From NCBI GenBank assembly GCA_963070105.1, contig OY718807.1, positions 7,149,483-7,213,482 on the forward strand: a DNA stretch of 64,000 nucleotides. Direction: 5' to 3'. The position numbers and the translations under genes are program-made. The notes under the pieces were generated by a model. That model worked only from the letters and a program-made list of their open reading frames with translations, searched no databases and was not told the origin of the DNA. The DNA comes from Litomosoides sigmodontis. Taxonomy: Eukaryota > Nematoda > Chromadorea > Rhabditida > Onchocercidae. How positions within the stretch are numbered: position 1 is the first letter of the stretch; each line of letters starts with the position of its first letter. This document shows positions 25,968 through 38,800 of the stretch, in pieces.

Positions 25968-26640
25968 TTGGAAATTTTTGGTCGAACAGGAAAGGCCTAC
26001 CGCACGTCTGATCATTTAGCATCGTTGACTGAAAATAATCAAGAAGGAAGTGTTGTAAAAATAGAAAGGGATAATTAGGATGGATTAACTTAGTGTTGAA
26101 AAAAAAAATACATGAATTTACCTCCTTTCCAACATACTAATAGATCTCTTTTAAAATTTATCAAATTTTAAAATTTACTAATAACTCAGCAACATCACTT
26201 TTTCAGTGGAATATATTAGCGACACAAAAAAAAATTACATATGTGCATATGAGCCAACTATTGAAATTCAATTTTCAATTAATTGGAATAATTATATTGA
26301 AATTATTACTTAATTTTTATTATCGACGAAACGATTTGTTACGCAATATTAATTTACAACTATCATACTTTGTGAAATAAGTATTATACGACAGACAGGA
26401 ACAGTAACTTAGGCTCATCCTAATATGTCATATGTATTTAGAAGAGTTGAGGGGAATGTTTAGATGACAAGGAATTTACAATGCGGTTGTCTTCACGTCT
26501 TCGTGCGTGGGCGCTCGCTAAGATATGCTATATTGTGAAATGAAAATTTCAGGTTTTTTTTCTCATTCCCAGGAAATGAATGATTATCACACAAACCAAT
26601 CGGAAGATGTTTGAAAGTGTGGTAGGAACGAGAGATTGGA

Positions 26641-26715
26641 TAGAGGAAGAGGTAGAGGTAGAGGTAGAGATAGAGGTAGAGGTAGAGGTGGAGGTGGAAG
26701 AAGAAGAAGAAGAAG
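26641..26715. repeat. Hexameric minisatellite (GAGGTA)n
   Basis: Repeats of gaggta with occasional substitutions, grading into a gaa run. Confidence 0.9.
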
Positions 26716-27177
26716 GAGATGAAGAAGGCATAGTTAACGAATTCAACAATTAAATTCTTTTTTTCTCCCATTCAAAGCATATTAGTGGCATCACAACTAT
26801 CCGAGTAATCTTTGTTCAATCAAATGGGAGTGGTTTGGTCATTCGTAACGTGAGACTATAAAATGTTTAAATTTTTGCAAAACTTTTACCAAATCTATTT
26901 GTTTTTTCATCTCTAGGAAATTACCACCACTACAGTACCTGAAAATTTCAGTATTTTATAATCTTTTTTTTTCGATGCAAGAAATTTGCTTCTATTTGAA
27001 GAGTGTTGTTTTGCTTCAAATTCTCTCTGCAAGCATTGATGAGAATGCTTTAATCATTCAGTGTCAGTTTGAATGCAAATGATAGGGATGTGAACGTGGA
27101 TTAGACGTAAGGATGTTCAATGCTCGCGCTTCCTTTATAAGCTTACATCTACCTAATTATAAATTAGCGTTTCAGAG

Positions 27178-27832
27178 ATGTCTGCCACAGCATTACCTAC
27201 ACTTGCTATCATCGCTGTGATAATTATGATGGTGCACTCCCTACCACTCTCCAGTGATTCTGAAATAAAAGAAAACGTGGATCAAACGTAAGTCATTATT
27301 TTCATCTTTTTGTGTTAATTACTGATCCAGTTGATTTTTGAACAAGATGACTTATTGGACTACTCAAATTGTCACTCGTCTGAAATTTTGCTGTATGTTT
27401 GAATGTCTGTTTCTAAAATTTTTGAATTCTAACTTCTTGTTTTAGAAATTGAAATTTGTGAAAATTAGCAGCAATTATCAATGAACAAGTTTATCTATAG
27501 TTTCAGTAATGATTCTTGGAATATCAATATTTTTCAAACTTTAGATTTAGTCTAGCTTAAATCATAATCCACCTGTCATCCATTATTATTTCTTAATTTA
27601 TGCAAAGGTTGATAGAACGTGCATGTGGATGTGTTTCAGGAAAAGAGTGAAAAGGCAATGGGGCTACTGGAATCCGTCCTCATATAAAATTAAAACACCT
27701 TTTTTTAAAGTAAAAGTGAAAAACCCTTTTATGTTCGGCGGTTATCCATTTGGTGGCGCATATGGAATGCCCGGATACTACGGATATCATTCGCCATTTT
27801 ATTTTCCATATCACATGCCGTACTATGGATGA
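27178..27832 (+). CDS. Secreted peptide precursor, PFFKVK family, copy 1 (2 exons, 100 aa)
   Basis: Exons 27178-27287 and 27640-27832, with a phase 2 intron. The ATG follows gcgtttcag by two bases, a likely trans-splice acceptor. Residues 1-22 are a clear signal peptide (LAIIAVIIMMVHS). A short acidic propeptide ends in a basic cleavage site KRVKR (38-42). The predicted mature peptide of 58 residues starts with Gln (QWGYWNPSSY), which could cyclise to pyroglutamate. It carries the core YKIKTPFFKVKVKN, then a Gly/Tyr/Phe/Pro-rich tail ending PYHMPYYG. I do not recognise the family. Gly/Tyr-rich tails occur in nematode neuropeptide-like and antimicrobial peptides, but the basic PFFKVK core is not one I know. 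A paralogue follows 1.2 kb downstream. Confidence 0.85.
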
Positions 27833-28040
27833 TATTGCTGGTTCTAGTTTGATCGAACTGCAACTAAGAATATTTCAATTAAAATTAAAATTTTAAAATT
27901 TCAAAAATTTATTCTCTTCCATTGATTACTATATTAATAATATAGGATTGCCTATCTACAATGATAGAAGGTATCAAGCAAAAGTTTGAGTACAATACTC
28001 TCGATTAATATTAAGCATTATTTGTATTATCGCCCTTTCT

Positions 28041-28069
28041 CTCTCTCTCTCTCTCTCCCTCTCTCTCTG
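28041..28069. repeat. CT dinucleotide repeat
   Basis: (CT)n with one interruption, between the two peptide-precursor genes. The rest of 27833-29025 shows no further exon. Confidence 0.9.
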
Positions 28070-29025
28070 AATTCAGTAATTTCTACCTGCAATTGCTAGT
28101 AGTTAAAGAACTTCTCAAGGAAATTTCATTGATTTTATTTTAGTTTTTCTTCACATTTTCCTACTACTTATTCCATCCTTCTCAACTACTTTTGTAATAT
28201 ATTTTTCTTTTTTTTTCAACAATTTGTTTTTTCGAGAAAAAAGAGATTTTTTTTTGGGAATATATCATATCATTGATTGTTATCAGTCGATTCATTCAAA
28301 TAATATTAAACAAATGATAAAAGCTGAAAATCTTCATAGAAATGAAATGATAAAGGAAATTGTTAACTTACATCTCTTCGAATTATCAATTGTTGATTAA
28401 TTACGACAGTTATTTGACTTCTCAAATGTGCGGATGCTATCTCATTTCTTTTATCAACGATCTTATCATATCACATGCTTTATTTGATTATCAATATTAG
28501 GTGAAAAATGATAATTTGTGAAAATAGGAGAAGTTCGATGGAAAATTGATTAGTTACAAAATTATTAATTGTTTTGTTGCTGCTATGCGTTGTTTTCATT
28601 TTGATTCTGTTGTATTTGAGGGGAAATGATGACAGTAAAAGGAATTGGAAAAGCAATTTGTTGTGATAAGTTTTATGGAAATGAATTCCAGGAATTCAAC
28701 ATTTTTGATTTTCACCGAAGCCGACATATTTTTGATATTTTTGAATTATACGGTGGCAGTGTTGCCTGTAAAATTACTTCACCACATTACCACATTACTT
28801 TGCTTTAATTGTTCTCTTTTAAATTACTAGTGAAAAAAAGAAGAGATTTTAAACTAGTCAGTTTACAATTCAGCATGCCTACAGAATTCAATAACTTCGC
28901 AATTTCATACCTGTAGATTAGTCGGGAAAGTTTTTGCAACCTTCTTTGCATTATCTGATAGGATGGATGATTGGAACTACTGTTACTGTATTTGCAAAAT
29001 TTAACTTCCTGTTTCAGGTCAGGTC

Positions 29026-29533
29026 ATGTTCAGGGAATTGTACTTAGCAATTCTCTTCTGTGCAATATGTTTTGCTGTACCAATGAGAGATGCTAATGAA
29101 ATGGCGAAGTATGTGCTTAATGAATTCCTTTTTCATCATTAAATCAAGCTATCACACACAAATTATTTCCATTAATTTAACAATTGATTGATCAATGCTA
29201 ACAACAATTCAGGATTGTTAAAAAAATTAAAATTTCATTTGATTTGAAATTATTTGCAAAATTTTCAGCATTCGAGTGAAGCGTTTTGGCTTTGCTGATA
29301 ACTATGCTCCGTACCTGAATAATGGGCCATACACGTACAAATTTAAATCGCCATTTTTCAAGGTTAAAATTAAGAATGGTCAGCCAAACACTTTCAGCTA
29401 TCCACCATACGGAATTGGCAGCCCAGGTGGTTTCCACTCACCGTATGGTGCCGGATCGCTTCATCATCCTTCATTTAGCTCACCTTATGGCGGCCATCAG
29501 TACAATCCTTACGGATATGGATGGTACGGATAA
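29026..29533 (+). CDS. Secreted peptide precursor, PFFKVK family, copy 2 (2 exons, 115 aa)
   Basis: Exons 29026-29108 and 29269-29533, with a phase 2 intron at the same place relative to the cleavage site as in copy 1. An acceptor ctgtttcag lies 8 bases before ATG. The signal peptide is LYLAILFCAICFA. The basic site RVKR (30-33) is followed by FGFADNYAPYLNNGP, the core YKFKSPFFKVKIKN, and a longer Gly/Ser/His/Pro/Tyr-rich tail ending YGWYG. Shared gene structure, cleavage site and core show it is a tandem duplicate of the gene at 27178-27832. The tails have diverged strongly while the core is nearly fixed, which suggests the core is the functional part. Confidence 0.87.
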
Positions 29534-30946
29534 GTGATCATTTTGGTATCGAAGATAGCTGTATACTATACAATCTGTAACTTTGTCCCTTCAACTGTTT
29601 ACTTATGACTATTACTATTTCTTTCACCTTGAAACATGAAGTCACGTAAATGCGAAGTAATTTTAAGCGTTATAAAAGGAGAAAGCTTCAAAGTCAAGCA
29701 AAAAAGGTGAAGGGGGAAATTAGAGAGTTCAAAGTTGCTTTTCAAAATTTTAAAGTTTTACATCTACCAAAATAGTTTTTGAATTTTCACTAATTGCATT
29801 AGGTGCTGCTGCGATTGTGTTAAAAATAATTTAATGAAGTGAAATGAAAAAGACACAAATGACCAGTGGTACTAGTAGAGATATGAAGTGTGAATTAGTC
29901 CAGAGAGATATAAGGTCATCGTTGTCTGCAACACCTCAATTACTTCAAACTTATCATTCAATTAATTTCATACTTTCCCTGATAATTATTACTGCTGATG
30001 GATTGTGGGATACGATAATGAAAGAGTTAAAATGCACCTATGTTGTGCTGACGAAGCTACACAAGCAATTTAATAATTATGAAAATATATTAATTAAAAG
30101 TGACTTACTGAAATAAGGATTAGATAGGCAACATTTTGAATTCATATTTCTGGAAAGAGTTATTTAAACACGGAAGTGAAAAATCCCTGGTAACAGTTAG
30201 ATGATGGAAGTGGAAAATATTTGTGCATAAATTGAGTTTATAATTTCTTTTGAAGTAATTTTAATTTTAGGCTTCGTTCATCCTTCACTCACACTTTATC
30301 TGTAAAAATAGCTAATGTTAGCTTATTCCATCATTATTGAAAGTAATCTAACATCAAATGCGATATCAATGGAATCTAATGATGCGTATCAATTTAAAAA
30401 ATTTAGTAGCAAATTTTTTGCAATTATTGATTGATAGACGAAAAAGTAATTTCAACGTATTGCTCACGGTAATGGAAGTACTCTCAATTCAGCTTTTTTA
30501 GTTAACTTTTTTAAAAGTATAATAAGCTGACAATCTAATTTCCATTATAGACAAGTTGATAGTTCTTTTTCATTTCTTCATTGTTCAACTTCAAAGTTAA
30601 AAATATTTAAAAATATTAATCTGTTGACACCAAAAATTTTCGCCTAGCAAATATTACTGATGAGACACAGAAAAAGTAAATATTCATGCTTTAAACGGAG
30701 AAACAGAAAAGCTGACACGCAAATAATTTAGGAGCTATGATGTCATAGAGATATTCAACTTCATCATATTCAATCATAAACAGTGCACTTTGAATAAATT
30801 TAAAATGAAACCTAAATAGTTACAATCAATGCACAAAATATATACAGCAAAAGAAATAGCAAATTAAATTAAATTCAATTATTATACTTCTAAAAAGTTA
30901 TGTGACAGGAATCAATAAATTATTGAATTTAAGTTAAATCGGCTGA
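29534..30946. other. Spacer, nothing recognised
   Basis: AT-rich. A 90-codon plus frame (29844-30116) has no splice or family support and is not called. Confidence 0.45.
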
Positions 30947-31088
30947 TCATGGGATTGCTTTAATATCGTAATTCGTGTGACCATTCGGACTCCCTTTTCT
31001 TATCTTTTCATATACAATGACCTGAAATTTGCCCTTCCAATCGTTCTTTAATTGAATTGAAAGCCACATTTTATCCAACAAACTGTGG
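30947..31088 (-). CDS. Candidate terminal exon, orphan
   Basis: After acceptor aaccacag a minus-strand frame reads LLDKMWLSIQLKNDWKGKF, then YEKIRKGSPNGHTNYDIKAIP, and stops. Composition is coding-like and it needs phase 2 input. It lies downstream of the small membrane-protein gene at 31434-32780, but no donor of matching phase was found there. It may be an alternative 3' end of that gene or belong to another transcript. Confidence 0.35.
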
Positions 31089-31201
31089 TTGGTGGAATGG
31101 AAAGAGTGGAAGAAAGAGGAAATCATCCTCAAAAGGATATTTGGCGTAATTTAGAAGGAAAATTTATAAAATTTCTCCTCCAAAAATCTTCGGAGTTAAG
31201 A

Positions 31202-31241
31202 ATTCTAATTATATTACAAAAACTTGCAATATAATTAGAAT
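31202..31241. repeat. Inverted repeat, 14-bp arms
   Basis: attctaattatatt (31202-31215) pairs perfectly with aatataattagaat (31228-31241) around a 12-base loop. Confidence 0.85.
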
Positions 31242-31433
31242 GGAATTTGTCGTAAAAGGCAACATTCCAAAGCTAATATCGTCAAATTCAAATAAAAGTA
31301 AAAGTGAAATTTAGAATTGCTAATTTTTTTAATGTTCAAATCAAGGACCGTGCAAGTGAGCAGAATGAAATCGAACAGTGCAATTCAATAGAAAATAGCA
31401 ATTTGGTGGCATTTTAAAAATCACAGAAAGAGA

Positions 31434-32780
31434 TTAACCCACCTCATCATCGGTATCATTGCGTGTGCTAAAAGCTTTGTTGATTTCGGCAACACAAAAG
31501 TGTGCATTACTACATTGTTGTAAGTCAAAAAATTTCATCAAACGGCGAAAGATGACAAATTCGAACGATTTTTCCAACGCTATTACTGAGAGGAAGGTGG
31601 CTCGTAGCGGTAGAATATTCCGGTACATTTTACACTGTGAAAAGACGATCCCTTCAACAAGCAACAATTATATCAAAGTTATTTGTCTCTTGACAATGTA
31701 AGAGAGAGAGAGAGAGAGGTAGAGAGAGAGAGGGAGGGAGAGGGCGAATAAAAAATATCAAATTATCGTTACTTGGAATTATTTCAGATTGCGTTATTGT
31801 TAGTGGTTTGATGAAAGAAAAATTTTATTATAAGATAAATGCATATGATAATTTGATAAAATCAAACATTAATTATGCCTATTTAAAGACTAAAGTTATT
31901 TGTCATAAAAATAATGAAATGAAAAAAAAAAAACGACGCTTTGCACAAGCAAATTTCAAGGAACGAACCGTACTGTGTAAGAAGAAGGTATAAATTGCTG
32001 GAGTGCGAGCAGAAGAACTTATTAAATAATACAAAAATCCATGCTGACAGTAAAATCACAACAAATGTTACCTAAAAAAATCGTCTATTGTTAAATAAAA
32101 TTAATATAATATGTGATTTCTTCGAAAGAATAAAAATAACTGTAATCTTTAAGGAAATGATAGATAAGCTAATTTAAAATTCAGAGTGTTACTCAACTAA
32201 GTAATGACTATATTATCACTCTTATTTACCTACTTTGTGTTGATTATTCTAGAAGCTTGCAAAAGCAAAAACAATAGCAGATTTTTGCTTCAACATCAGA
32301 TCGATTTACGCTTTTTGGGAAGTTGATAGATGTGAGAGTTCAGAATAGCAGGATGGTTTCTTTTTTTTTTTTTTTTTTAAAAATCTGAAATGTGACGAAC
32401 CGTAGTGACAAGCATCGGATACAACATGATATTACTGCTGTCTTTGAGAGCGAACATAGCACAGATAAGTGATATGATATACATCAAAGTGAAAAAGGAA
32501 TATTTTAGCGCAGCGTCAGCGAATCCTGATTCCAGGAGGAGTAGGAGAAGGAGAGCAACCAGGTTGCCAATTACTAATAGCCATCCGAGTAGCTGCAATC
32601 AAGTCTAGTCTAGTGAATGTAGCAGCTGATCGGGTAGGACTAAGAATCACCTCTTCCCTCCCTCCATCTAGTCGAACTCTGCTTTGCAGATGGATCACTA
32701 ACTTTGAGATTCCTCATCGAATCAGCTGATATTGCTGCAAATTTAACTGCCTCATTCTGCTTCGATAGTGGTGAAGACAT
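31434..32780 (-). CDS. Small multi-pass membrane protein (3 exons, about 156 aa)
   Basis: Exons 32780-32703, 32592-32401 and 31634-31434, all phase 0. The N-terminus MSSPLSKQNEAVKFAAISAD is followed by two clear helices: LLGWLLVIGNLVALLLLLLL and YSFFTLMYIISLICAMFAL. Next come IMLYPMLVTTCKMYRNILPL and a charged C-terminus ending NDTDDEVG and a stop. A helix pair followed by a YP motif resembles nematode LAPTM-like/DUF-type endolysosomal membrane proteins, but this is a weak likeness. The last exon contains a strong GAG|gtgggt donor six bases before the in-frame sequence ends in a stop, so an alternative downstream exon is possible. An attttag acceptor lies about 25 bases before ATG. Confidence 0.62.
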
Positions 32781-35700
32781 TTCATTCACCTAGCACTCTG
32801 CTCTTTCCCTAAAATTTCACATGAAATGGTTTAATTCGTTTAAGCCACAAAAATTTAACTTCTGCCAAATGAATTTCCACTCACTCACTCATTATTGTTC
32901 GATCGTTGCAAAGTGACAATAACTGATATGCAAGGAAATGGCAAATTTCTGCAATTAAATGTAAAATATGTCATTTTTGCAAGTGAGAAAAGCAACGAGC
33001 ACAGGCTAAATGCTTAGAAGGAAGAGGTTGGGAGTGAATTGATGGATGGATCGGATCGGATCTTTCTTTATATAGCATTGTGCTATCACAGCTGCTTGAT
33101 CGTGCACTATTGCACCTTCTTCGATCGATGCTCATTCCCCGTAAACAGTCCTCCACCACCAATATTACATTTCGAAATTTAAAAGAAATATGAATTATGA
33201 GTAGTCACTCTTATTTCAAATGCTAACAACAACAACATTTCACTGATTGTCTGTTTGCGAGAACGCAAGACGTGAAGGTCTACGCTGCAAAGTTGCTGCA
33301 TGCATCAGGCGTAGGAGCGGAGAGTTTCACGGGAAAGCGTGAAGAGTGAAGAAGGAGTGGAAGAATGCTCACGTATTTCTGATCAATCGACTAACTATTA
33401 GCAGTAAATTTGTAACAAAGTACAAAGTTGCAAGAATGCAATGGCCTAGCATACATATACATGAGAATAACTTTGAGCACCAATACTACCATAACTCTTT
33501 CATGCATTTTGCAACAAATTTCAATTTCAATATTAATTTTCACTTTGCTAACTACCATCCTCAATGTTTCAGTGGAATAACAACAAATATCACACAAGAA
33601 GTTATTCAGAAATAAGAAGACATAGCATGTAAAATAAAACTAATTCTTCAACGGTCTGCAAGTTGAACTTACTCATTAAGTTTATAAACGTGTAAAGGTA
33701 CATTTTAATGTGCTTTAGAAAATTCACACTGATGAAACTCAGAAGATAAACCAGTCGTCATTGCTAAAGGAAAAAAGAAATGAAATAATATGTAAATTAA
33801 GCACAGACCTATCCATCTATATCTCAATATTTTCCCAGATCTATTTCTCTCTTTCAAAATATTTATAAATATATGCAAATTCTCCAGTGCTATTATCAGA
33901 GTTTTAACAAAGAATAGGTGAAGAAGAGCACTGTACGATTTAATTGCAAATGTGAAAAATGCAAATGCTAAACGAACTACTCAAAAAAGCTACACAATCA
34001 GCTATCATCCATTTTGCATTGAAAATATTCGATCAATTAATTGATTGATCGGATTATATATCGATTGATTAATTGATCAGATTATATATCGATTGATTAA
34101 CTGATCAGATTATATAATTATATCACTTGTAATGGGATGCGATGAGAAAGGTACTATTTCAAACTCTCATCTAAACAGGCACCTGTTTAAACCCCTCTCC
34201 TCCAACACTACTGCTCCTCCTAATCCCTCCCTTCCAGCATTCGTTCACCTTTTTTCTTTTTTTTTTTTTGCCCAATCTATCATTGATGATTGCAGAAAAT
34301 TTCAATAGCAAATATTTATTTCAAATCATCGATGATGACTAAGAGCTGTTTACAGTAGAACAATCCTTTTTTGAGTAAGAAATATCGGTGTGAAATTACC
34401 GTAATGCGCTTGACACTTACAAAAAACTAAGAAAAGATTTCAAGAGTTTCATCGGAAGGAATTATTTCAACTTCCCTACCACAGTACACCACTGCTCTAT
34501 CAATCTTTTCCTCTCATTCACATATTGTAAACGAATTTCGAAATTATGAACATTCTTTTAAAGAAAAAAAAAATTCATTAAAGAATAGGAATTGCTACAG
34601 AAGGATATTTGTTAAGAATGAATATGATGATTGTTGTTGCAGAAGCATTCACATAGGCTTTTTTCCATCTTCCTCTTCTTCATTACCTAATTTATGGCAT
34701 ATTTCCACCATTCTATTTCTATCTTCAACCAAATTGGCAATAAAATTAATTCATTACTTGTAAATAATTTAAATAATTTTTTCAATTACTTCTCACCCAC
34801 ACTCACATACAACAATTCTTCATTTTCTTTGCATGGCAATTGCGTTGTACAACGCTAATACTTATTTGCACCAGCTTCTTGGATATTACTGACGATAAAT
34901 TACCTAACATGACGTGCTACACATACCATTCTACTCCTATTAATTAAAATAATTCACATCAGTTAATTGATTGAAAAACAAAAAAAAACTAGCCATTAAG
35001 GATCTACATTTTAGTAAGGTTAAATTTAAAACAATTAACTACTGTTCATTTTCATCATTGAAAATGTGTGCCTAAATGTAAAAGGTAAATAGTCTCATTT
35101 TCCTCGAAATAGGTTAGACGAATATTCTGGTGGCGAATCAATCAAACTTAAATGCTAAATCAATTTTCAGTAATTTATTTCCAACCTAAACTGTTCATGA
35201 CTACTTTCTTCTCTATACACACTAATTCAAGTCGTCGCTTATCTATAAACACTCCTCGCTAGTGTTGTATTTCGTTAGGCCTTCTCAAATTTATTCGTTT
35301 GAAATTTTTTTCCATATAATTAAAATTTATTTTGCTTTATCACCTTGGTAAAGTAGTGAGATTTGAACTAGCGTTATGACGGAGATTTGTGTTACTTGAA
35401 GCTTTACTTTTATGGTAGAAACACCGGAACCGCTCCTCATCGGACTCTCAATAAGAGAAATTGCCCTAAAATTGTTACAAAGCAATTTAGTTGGTCACTG
35501 ATGCACTTTTCCTGTTTCATCTATCAAACTAACTTCTAGAATAAATTATGAAAGTAACTTTATTATTGTGATTGATAATGCTTTATGAAATTACGATTCC
35601 TGAACGGTTGAATCAGTTTAGCAAATTAGCACACTTTTGTGCCAGCAATTTAGCTTTCATGGAATGCATTCAACTACTACGAAACTCGTTGCAATTCGTA

Positions 35701-35838
35701 GTTCGTTTACCTTTATATGTTGTGGTCTTGAGATTACAGAAACAATTCTGGCAAAGTTACGCACAGTGTTCAACGATTCAACCATTTTGCTGTCACTTAA
35801 ACATTTGTATTTTTGCAAGAAACATTTATTTTCAGACA
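32781..35838. other. Spacer upstream of the SMYD gene
   Basis: No exon supported. It contains a tandem array at 34028-34125 and frequent poly-A/T runs. A 63-codon minus frame at 32971-33162 with a tataaa-like element was considered and not called. Confidence 0.45.
34028..34125. repeat. Tandem repeat, about 28-bp palindromic unit
   Basis: Unit tcagattatatatcgattga plus ttaattga, present about 2.5 to 3 times. The unit contains the self-complementary core tcaattaattga. Confidence 0.85.
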
Positions 35839-38800
35839 ATGGCTAGTTCTCTTACTACATTGGTTGAAGAAATGCCATTGGCACATGTGGTCGATAGTAA
35901 ATTTGTTGATAAAGTATGCGCCCATTGTATGGTGCCAATATGGGAAAGGTAATTTAGCTTGTTTTTTTTTGATGGCTTGATTAGCTCGTTCAGCTTGGAA
36001 TTGCCATGCTCATGCTTTTTACTTTATGACTGCTTGATTGCATAGACATATCTTCTAATGCTAAAGGTTGTAACGAGTAACAGATGCTTTGCTTAGTTGT
36101 TTTTCTTTGCTGGGAATTAAAAGTGATGATATGCTTCTATAGTTTTTCATTGAAGATAGCATAGCTTTTGCGGAGACTTGAAAGTTGAAATTTTAACCTT
36201 TGAAATAACCTTGTGCAACAACACGTTATTCTTACTTGTAAATTAACGAATTCTAACATTCAGATTCAAAGACATACATACGTTGAAAAAGGAAGAGAAA
36301 GACAAGTTGTTTCATTAGAATGGCTAAAGTAAGAAGGTAGATGTACGTAGAAGAAGGTTAGATTTAGCATAATTTCAGCCTTAAAAAAATACGAATTATA
36401 TATTTATTTATTTGTTTAACTGAATTTAACTTTTTTCGTTGTTCCTTTTTTTCTCTTTGTTTTGTTTTAGTATGTTGTTTGAAAATTTTCGTTCAGGAAC
36501 ATTGAAGGGAAACTAAACCGTTGTGCTCGTTGTAAGTTCGCTCATTATTGTAATATGAAATGTCAGAAGAAGGATTGGATTACTCATAAGGTTTGCTTGT
36601 TGTAAATAAATCGCACGGTGTTGAAATTTAGTTTTGCCTGATTCATATCGAATATAAAAGTTATAACAGTTGTCTACTTATGTGATTTTTTTTTGGAAAA
36701 TATATAATTAAACTTAAGGTTAATGCAGTATCTTAAAATCATTGAGTAGAATTCATTAGAAATCCTACTTGTTATGGCAAAATTTCCTTCGTTGGATAGT
36801 CCTAAGTTATTACGAGAAACAAGTTCATTATTTTTTTCTTAACCAGGAGAATGTTGAACCTATGAATATGCAGTTATATTTATTCAAATATAAATTATAG
36901 CGGCATTCATGAAACCTAGAACAATTGTCAAACTATTGAGCGGCAGTGACCAAGATATAAGATGATTAATCCAGGTGCAAATTGTGAACTTCATATTAGA
37001 AACGTTTTTTTAGATTCTTCCCCCTTGTTTCTGGAATGAATATAGTCTTTTTTGTCAGTGCTCGTGTTTATTTCACTCCAGATAGAATGCTCATATTTGT
37101 TACGTGTTGCTCCACGCGTTCCCGAGTCAATTCCTCGATTAATAGGTAGGATAATTACAACAATACAGCGCCGTGGTGATGGAAATCCTGCTTTCAATGG
37201 ACGTGTTTTTGCTTCCTTAGAAAGCCGTAAGTTACTCTGCTGGAGTAGTCCTCCGAAAGTGATAAAAAAAGTGTCATAGTTTTGGGTCATGACTAAATTC
37301 TTTTTAATCTGTTTGATGTTCAGAACCATTAATGGTTAATAATTACGGGTTTGAGTTGGTTAGCGCCCTTCACTTCCTCTAAGTTTGAGGTACATATGTT
37401 TCGTTGAACTTTATGCTGAGTTTGTACATTCTTCATCTTTTCTACAAACAAAATTTGATAGGCGAAATCAACAATGCGGTCATTTCACAAGTAGGGGAGA
37501 TTTATTTTCGTGCAAAATATCTGGTGTCTGAAGGCAGTTTGTTAGTGTTTGTGGGTGATATTTTGTTCAAAGCTTGATTTCCTTTTCTACTGATTGTGGC
37601 ATCGAGTCAAGACATTGACGAGCATGTGAGACTTAATGTCTTTAAAGATTCTACGGATATCGAAAAAGATGAGGAAAAAAGGAATGGATTCATATCCATT
37701 GCACATGTCATCAAAGATTACCTTCCGTTAGGTGAGATGCCATCCAGCAGTGAAATATTCGATATTTTTTGTAAAGTAAGCTCTTCGGTTTATTTTATTG
37801 TTTTTTTCTGGCACATAAAAGGTTCAGTTATTCATAATCTAAAATGTGAGCAGATTGATTCTGCACAGATCATCTTCTGGGCTTTTGAACTGTTTTAATT
37901 GACTTTTGTATCATAATTTAAAAGGAATATTCATGATAATATGGTAATTTCAGTGAAGTATGACCAACTTGGGTGGTAGAGGAAATATGGTAGAATAAAC
38001 CATTTTCTAATTTCAGCTAAAGTTCTATAACTCAATAATTTGCTTTTGAGCAGTCATCTTTTAGCGATAAATAATTCTACTGATTGCTAATGGATGAGTT
38101 ATTACAGGTTGTGATCAATGCACTGATTATCACAGACTCATGCTTAAATAAAATTGGTCTTGCGATTTATTTGGGGTTAGTTATTTCCCTTTTTTTTTTT
38201 TTTTAAATTTAAGTGCACATAGAATCTTCAGTACTAAAAATCTTGTGCTTCTACCATTTATACAGTTCTAAAAAACTAAGTTCGAACTGTGTAGCTCATG
38301 TCTCCCTTCTTATCGTTTTTTTTTTTCATTTCTCAAAGCTTTTATGTTGGAAATTTGTTTAAAAATGAATATTATTTTTTTCGTGGACTACATTATAATC
38401 TTGCCGTATTGCGATAATTTTCTCATTGATTTTAAACCGAGTGTAATCAGAAGTCGCACGTTTAGAAACTCATGTCAATGAGATTATACTCCTTTTGCGT
38501 TCTGAATCTCCCACTTTTTTATTTTATTACATTTTGTAAGTCTTACTTTTGATTTCAGCATGCTGTCGTTTCATATTCTTTTTCTTTTCAGACTTTCAGC
38601 TTTGGATCACAGCTGCAAACCAGACGCGTTCATCATTTTCAGTGGTACAAAAGCAATTTTAAGATCCTTGGAGAAGAATATCACGGAGTACAACGATAAA
38701 GTTTGTTGTAGTCTTCTAACGTATCGCCTTTAATATAAGCTCTATATTAGTGTATAACAAATTTGTACGTGCAGACGAAAGCAAATCCTAATGGTTTATC

